16,884 nt of DNA from contig CALHVK010000003.1 of the NCBI GenBank assembly GCA_938039195.1, forward strand, positions 1 through 16,884. Direction: 5' to 3'. This DNA is from an uncultured Carnobacteriaceae bacterium (lineage in GTDB: Bacteria; Bacillota; Bacilli; Lactobacillales; Aerococcaceae). A model generated the notes under the pieces. It did no database searches. It was not told the DNA's origin and was given only the letters and a program-made list of their open reading frames with translations. A program made the position numbers and the translations under genes. Shown here in pieces: positions 14,668 through 16,884 of this stretch (position 1 is its first letter; every line of letters begins with the position of its first letter).

Positions 14668-16461
14668 TTATTTAGCTGGTGTATCAGAAGTTAATTCTAA
14701 TTGATACAATTGTGCTTTAGATCCGCTTGTAGCAAGAGCAGTGTCATAGTATTTCACACGTTTGTTAACAGCTGTTACGCTATCTCCTACAAGTGTTTGA
14801 ATCATGAATGCTTCATCATGCGCATATGCTTGCCATTCTTTATAGAATTCTTTTAATTTTGCTTCATCAAAAGCTTCTGTAGAAGCAATTTTCTTCATGA
14901 TTTCTGTCCCTTTCTCATTTACATAACGAGAGAAGTTGAATTTAGCAGTTTCACCGAATAAGTTAGCTGGGTTTGGATCATAACCAACTCCCCATCCTCC
15001 AGCGAATACATCGATTTCTGGATCGTCTGCTTGAATTTTTTCGTAGAAGTTATTTGATTCGATTGTACGACCTGTGTATAGTTGTACGTCTAATCCAATT
15101 TCTTTCCACCATAATAAGTATTGTTGGATTAAAGATTCGTTAGCGTCGTCACGAGTACGTGCGGCAAAGTTGATTTGTAATTTAGAACCATCTTTGTTTT
15201 CACGAATTCCGTCGCCGTCTACGTCTTTATATCCAGCTTCATCTAATAATTGTTTTGCTTTTTCAGGGTTGTATGCGAATCCTTCTTGTTCAGGATTATA
15301 TACGTCTTTGAAGAATGGTAAGATGATTGAGTTCGTACCATAGTTTAATCCGTTATATAAGTTTTCACCCGCTGCATCGATATCTAATGCATACCCCATC
15401 GCTTGACGAAGTTTTACATCACTCATTTTTGCGTTAGGATCCGTTACGTTCTTACCTGTAGCTTTGTCAAATTTACCTAAGTGGAAGGCAATATATTCAT
15501 AAGATGGTGCAAACGTACTTACATACGTTACGTTTGTTAAATCTTTGAATGATTCGTATTGAGCACTTGGCATTGTAGCGATATCGTAGTTACCAGCTTT
15601 CATTTCTGAAACAATTGCATCTGGTGATACAACTTGCATTACTACTTTATCTAATTTTGGACGACCTTTGTAGAAGTATTCGTTCGCTTTCAATGTTACA
15701 GATTCACCTGCAACTACTGATTCAATTGTAAACGGTCCAAGACCTACTACTTTATTTCCACGAACATACTCGCTTTTTTCCCATTCTTTAACTGGGATAT
15801 CTTTAAAGATATGTTTTGGCATTGTGTACGCTGGAATAGCTCCACCTGCTAATTGCATAGATGGTAACATTTTTTCAAAGTGAAGTTTCACTGTGTAATC
15901 GTCCACTTTTTCAACACCAGAGATTTTATCTGATTTGCCTTCGTGGAAATCTTTCATCCCTACGATGTTTGTATAACGGTCGTTGTAACGAATACCTGTG
16001 TAGTCTTTGTTAGCGATTGCTTCAATTGCGAAGATATAGTCATCGATTGTGAACGGTTGTCCGTCTGACCATTTATAGTCTTTACCATTTAATTTAATCG
16101 TTACTGTTTTTCCTTCAACGTCAAATTCGATAGAAGCTAAACCAGTGTTTGTTAATTTACGGTTTTCATCGTATTCAAACATTGATTGGTCAACTTGACT
16201 TGCAATTGTTGAGTCAGTTGAGTTTGATGATAACTCATCAATAAAGATACCACTGAATGGTGAAGCCGCTACAAGTGCATATTTTAATGTTCCGCCTTTG
16301 ATTGCTGTTCCTTCATGAGTCACTTCTGAACTGAATTTTGATTTTGAAGCTGCTTTTGATGTTTCTGAAGAAGTGCTACTATTGTTATTACTTGCATTTC
16401 CACACGCCGCTAATGTTAAAGCAGCTGCAGCTGATAAGAATACTAAACTTTTCTTTTTCAT
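14668..16461 (-). CDS. oppA: Oligopeptide-binding lipoprotein OppA, right copy
   Basis: This second complete SBP family 5 lipoprotein is a close paralogue of the neighbouring oppA. The signal peptide MKKKSLVFLSAAAALTLAAC ends in a lipobox with lipid-attachment Cys20, followed by a long Asn/Ser/Thr linker. The binding domain contains KGGTLKYALV, DYKWSDGQPFTIDDYIFAIE and the same DVDGDGIRENKDG loop. The frame opens at 16491, but GGAGG at 16466-16470 sits just before the ATG at 16461, so the 597-residue form is chosen. The signal peptide then starts at residue 1. Differences from the left copy lie mainly in predicted surface and pocket segments, so the two may prefer different peptides. Its own promoter and terminator flank it. 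Confidence 0.93.
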   Translation of the reverse strand: MKKKSLVFLSAAAALTLAACGNASNNNSSTSSETSKAASKSKFSSEVTHEGTAIKGGTLKYALVAASPFSGIFIDELSSNSTDSTIASQVDQSMFEYDENRKLTNTGLASIEFDVEGKTVTIKLNGKDYKWSDGQPFTIDDYIFAIEAIANKDYTGIRYNDRYTNIVGMKDFHEGKSDKISGVEKVDDYTVKLHFEKMLPSMQLAGGAIPAYTMPKHIFKDIPVKEWEKSEYVRGNKVVGLGPFTIESVVAGESVTLKANEYFYKGRPKLDKVVMQVVSPDAIVSEMKAGNYDIATMPSAQYESFKDLTNVTYVSTFAPSYEYIAFHLGKFDKATGKNVTDPNAKMSDVKLRQAMGYALDIDAAGENLYNGLNYGTNSIILPFFKDVYNPEQEGFAYNPEKAKQLLDEAGYKDVDGDGIRENKDGSKLQINFAARTRDDANESLIQQYLLWWKEIGLDVQLYTGRTIESNNFYEKIQADDPEIDVFAGGWGVGYDPNPANLFGETAKFNFSRYVNEKGTEIMKKIASTEAFDEAKLKEFYKEWQAYAHDEAFMIQTLVGDSVTAVNKRVKYYDTALATSGSKAQLYQLELTSDTPAK

Positions 16462-16507
16462 TTTTCCTCCACTCTCAGACACCCGATTCAACTTTCTTTG
16501 TATGTTG

Positions 16508-16522
16508 AATTGTCTGACAAAT
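16508..16522 (-). promoter_or_regulatory. CodY-like operator in the leader of the right oppA copy
   Basis: The minus-strand sequence ATTTGTCAGACAATT matches the CodY consensus AATTTTCWGAAAATT at 12 of 15 positions and contains the perfect palindrome TTGTC-T-GACAA (plus-strand reading). It lies about 10-25 bases downstream of the predicted transcription start, a position where binding would block transcription. CodY control of opp genes is known in Lactococcus. Its use here is inferred. Confidence 0.45.
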
Positions 16523-16537
16523 TAATACTTGATGTTA

Positions 16538-16565
16538 ATTCTAACATAATTTTAATTTTTTGCAA
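16538..16565 (-). promoter_or_regulatory. Promoter of the right oppA copy
   Basis: On the minus strand TTGCAA (16560-16565) and TAGAAT (16538-16543) are separated by 16 bases, and the -10 is preceded by TG in an extended form (TGTTAGAAT). Confidence 0.65.
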
Positions 16566-16662
16566 GTAAAATCTCTAAAAATTTTAAGTTCATTTTAGTT
16601 ATCCTTTGTAAACTGTCTGTAATCCCTGGTTTTATCGTGTTTTTACTCCTTCTACAAGCAAC

Positions 16663-16691
16663 AAAAAAAGGCCTCGCAGTTGCGAGACCTT
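16663..16691 (-). terminator. Intrinsic terminator after the third oppA-like gene
   Basis: In the minus-strand direction AAGGTCTCGCA pairs with TGCGAGGCCTT (16681-16691 with 16668-16678, one G-U pair), followed by seven T. Confidence 0.9.
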
Positions 16692-16710
16692 AAGATTGAA
16701 TAGAATTCAA

Positions 16711-16884
16711 TTATTTAGCAGCTTCACCAGTTTCAGATAGTAATTCTACTTGTTCCCATCCAGTTTCTTTACCTTGAGCAATATCTACGTGTTTCACACG
16801 TTTGTTTACTGCTGTTAATGAGTAAGTGTTGAAACGTGGAAGTTGGAATGGATTTTCGAATACGAATTTTTGCCATTGTTTGAA
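16711..16884 (-). CDS. Third OppA-like peptide-binding protein, C-terminal fragment at window edge
   Basis: The minus-strand frame is open from the window edge to a TAA at 16711-16713 and encodes the last 57 residues. It starts FKQWQKFVFENPFQLPRFNT, passes through LTAVNKRVKHVDIA and ends ELLSETGEAAK. The same block order (KEWQ-F-Y or F, then TAVNKRVKYYD, then ELTSDTPAK) occurs at the C-terminus of both complete OppA proteins, so this is a third tandem solute-binding protein. It is clearly more divergent than the other two are from each other. The signal peptide and most of the protein lie outside the window. A terminator follows, so like its neighbours it is a separate transcription unit end. 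Confidence 0.85.
   Translation of the reverse strand, partial: FKQWQKFVFENPFQLPRFNTYSLTAVNKRVKHVDIAQGKETGWEQVELLSETGEAAK

Noticed and set aside
1..16884. tRNA or rRNA genes, CRISPR arrays, insertion sequences with transposase, prophage genes
   Set aside because: No cloverleaf-like tRNA ends, no regularly spaced short repeats, and no transposase, integrase or phage structural protein patterns were seen on either strand.

Overview
The window looks like a chromosomal segment of a low-GC Gram-positive bacterium, most likely a member of the Lactobacillales. The reasons are AT-rich DNA, strong AGGAGG-type ribosome binding sites, SepM/ComE competence genes, and oligopeptide (Opp) lipoproteins with a typical Firmicute lipobox. 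Carnobacteriaceae/Aerococcaceae-like genera would fit, but I cannot settle the genus from sequence alone. Every convincing gene lies on the minus strand, so the window is read from right (16884) to left (1).

Right part (8485-16884): an oligopeptide ABC transporter locus. Three oppA-type lipoprotein genes lie in tandem (the first cut by the window edge), each followed by its own hairpin terminator. They precede a separate oppD-oppF-oppB-oppC unit with its own promoter. The two complete OppA proteins are close paralogues, and the third is more divergent. The lipoproteins catch extracellular peptides, OppB/OppC form the channel, and OppD/OppF supply ATP hydrolysis. Inverted repeats overlap two of the promoters, and a CodY-like box lies just downstream of a third.

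Middle (7000-8411): a small two-gene operon of little-known proteins, a YbjN-like protein and a membrane-anchored NusG-domain-II protein, ended by a terminator. Next comes a gene-free stretch of about 500 bases (6998-7500). It holds a striking imperfect inverted repeat with a near-perfect core stem of about 27 bp that encloses two further hairpins. The outer part of its right arm resembles a decayed inverted copy of the rsmD promoter and start region.

Left-middle (762-6997): a compact operon rsmD-coaD-sepM-comEA-comEC-holA. It mixes housekeeping functions (16S rRNA methylation, CoA synthesis, DNA polymerase III delta subunit) with competence genes (SepM-type protease, ComEA DNA receptor, ComEC channel). 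Genes overlap or are spaced by a few bases. comEB, found between comEA and comEC in Bacillus, is absent.

Left end (1-673): an intact RelB-like antitoxin gene followed by a RelE-like toxin gene that has lost its C-terminal part. The break runs directly into the middle of a TPR-repeat reading frame that continues off the window. This looks like a decayed toxin-antitoxin locus at a recombination junction.
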